A stretch of DNA of 64,000 nt, taken from positions 2,480,001-2,544,000 of the forward strand of contig OX442322.1 in assembly GCA_949358305.1 (NCBI GenBank). Direction: 5' to 3'. Each line of letters starts with the position of its first letter. The first letter of the stretch is position 1. Source of the DNA: Strigamia acuminata (Eukaryota > Arthropoda > Chilopoda > Geophilomorpha > Linotaeniidae). The position numbers and the translations under genes were made by a program. The notes below the pieces were generated by a model. That model was not told the DNA's origin, did no database searches, and saw only the letters and a program-made list of their open reading frames with translations. Positions 63,856-64,000 of this stretch are shown here, piece after piece.

Positions 63856-64000
63856 ATTGTTATTGTTGTTGTAGGGCATTTTCGGGAAGACCAACCCGGT
63901 AATAGGCATGCTGGCGGATGGAGGAGTCAAATCCTCCCGCGATGGTTCTCCCGACCGTCGTGACGGTCCCCGCCCCATCGTACCCTCCGGGTTAGTAACC
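63856..64000 (+). repeat. Rearranged C/D-type LTR fragment
   Basis: Matches D from about 51279 (ATTGTTATTGTTGTTGTAGG), then jumps from GGTAATAG-(A)CATGC near 51338 to GGCATGCTGGCGG near 51713. About 380 bp are deleted at shared CATGC, removing the first hairpin module. It continues as LTR to the window end. Confidence 0.85.

Noticed and set aside
1-64000. CRISPR array, operon or bacterial gene content
   Set aside because: No regularly spaced repeats or prokaryotic genes; the 34-bp array at 16432 is contiguous without spacers.

Overview
The window contains no recognisable host gene. It is a nest of transposable elements from an animal genome, most likely an insect or other arthropod. The evidence is the mix of Ty3/gypsy and Ty1/copia LTR elements, CACTA-type DNA elements with 3-bp target duplications, a copia element primed by initiator tRNA-Met, spliceosomal-type splice signals, TATA/AATAAA signals and CTCF-like motifs. 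The species cannot be named from the sequence.

Layout. (1) Bases 3-938 are a broken gypsy pol, resuming briefly at 18247. It is split by G, a diverged ~2 kb solo LTR (939-18246). G is itself split by element A (1561-15567, + strand, TSD CCCT) and by a CACTA-like element (15715-16969, TSD TAT). (2) From 18291 a truncated copia element runs to about 20330. (3) A CACTA-type element H (20564-31410, TSD TGG) was invaded by gypsy element B (22869-31201, - strand, TSD AAAC). (4) Element C (31787-42478, + strand), the same lineage as A, has open gag and pol and is cut off in its third ORF. (5) Gypsy element F (42479-50093, - strand) carries gag, pol and an Ulp1-like cysteine protease. (6) A copia reverse transcriptase fragment (50104-50775) follows. 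(7) Element D (50776-59133, + strand), a close relative of C, is cut inside integrase. (8) The 5' half of a B-lineage element, E (59134-63855, - strand), sits in a rearranged C/D-type LTR that runs off the window.

How the genes work together. A, C and D form one lineage of very large (about 14 kb) gypsy elements. Their LTRs are 1.6-1.75 kb and hold a CTCF-like motif, a TATA box, over 1 kb of hairpin-rich presumed R region, AATAAA and, just after it, a strong 5' splice donor. A complement of the presumed primer-binding site lies within the LTR. Gag and pol are joined by a textbook -1 frameshift signal. After pol come a PPT-like tract, an apparent ~600-nt intron and ORF3, a basic, cysteine-rich protein that does not look like an envelope. 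F and E also have -1 slippery heptamers at the gag/pro-pol junction. The B/E lineage and F each carry their own unrelated non-envelope third ORF downstream of pol. Three separate gypsy lineages here have therefore filled the env position with different proteins. This, together with the structured LTR RNA, is the most unusual biology in the window.

Condition. C has open gag and pol reading frames. A has about 99% identical LTRs but four in-frame stops. B lost its 5' half, D has a stop and a 1-nt deletion in pol, and F appears truncated at both ends.
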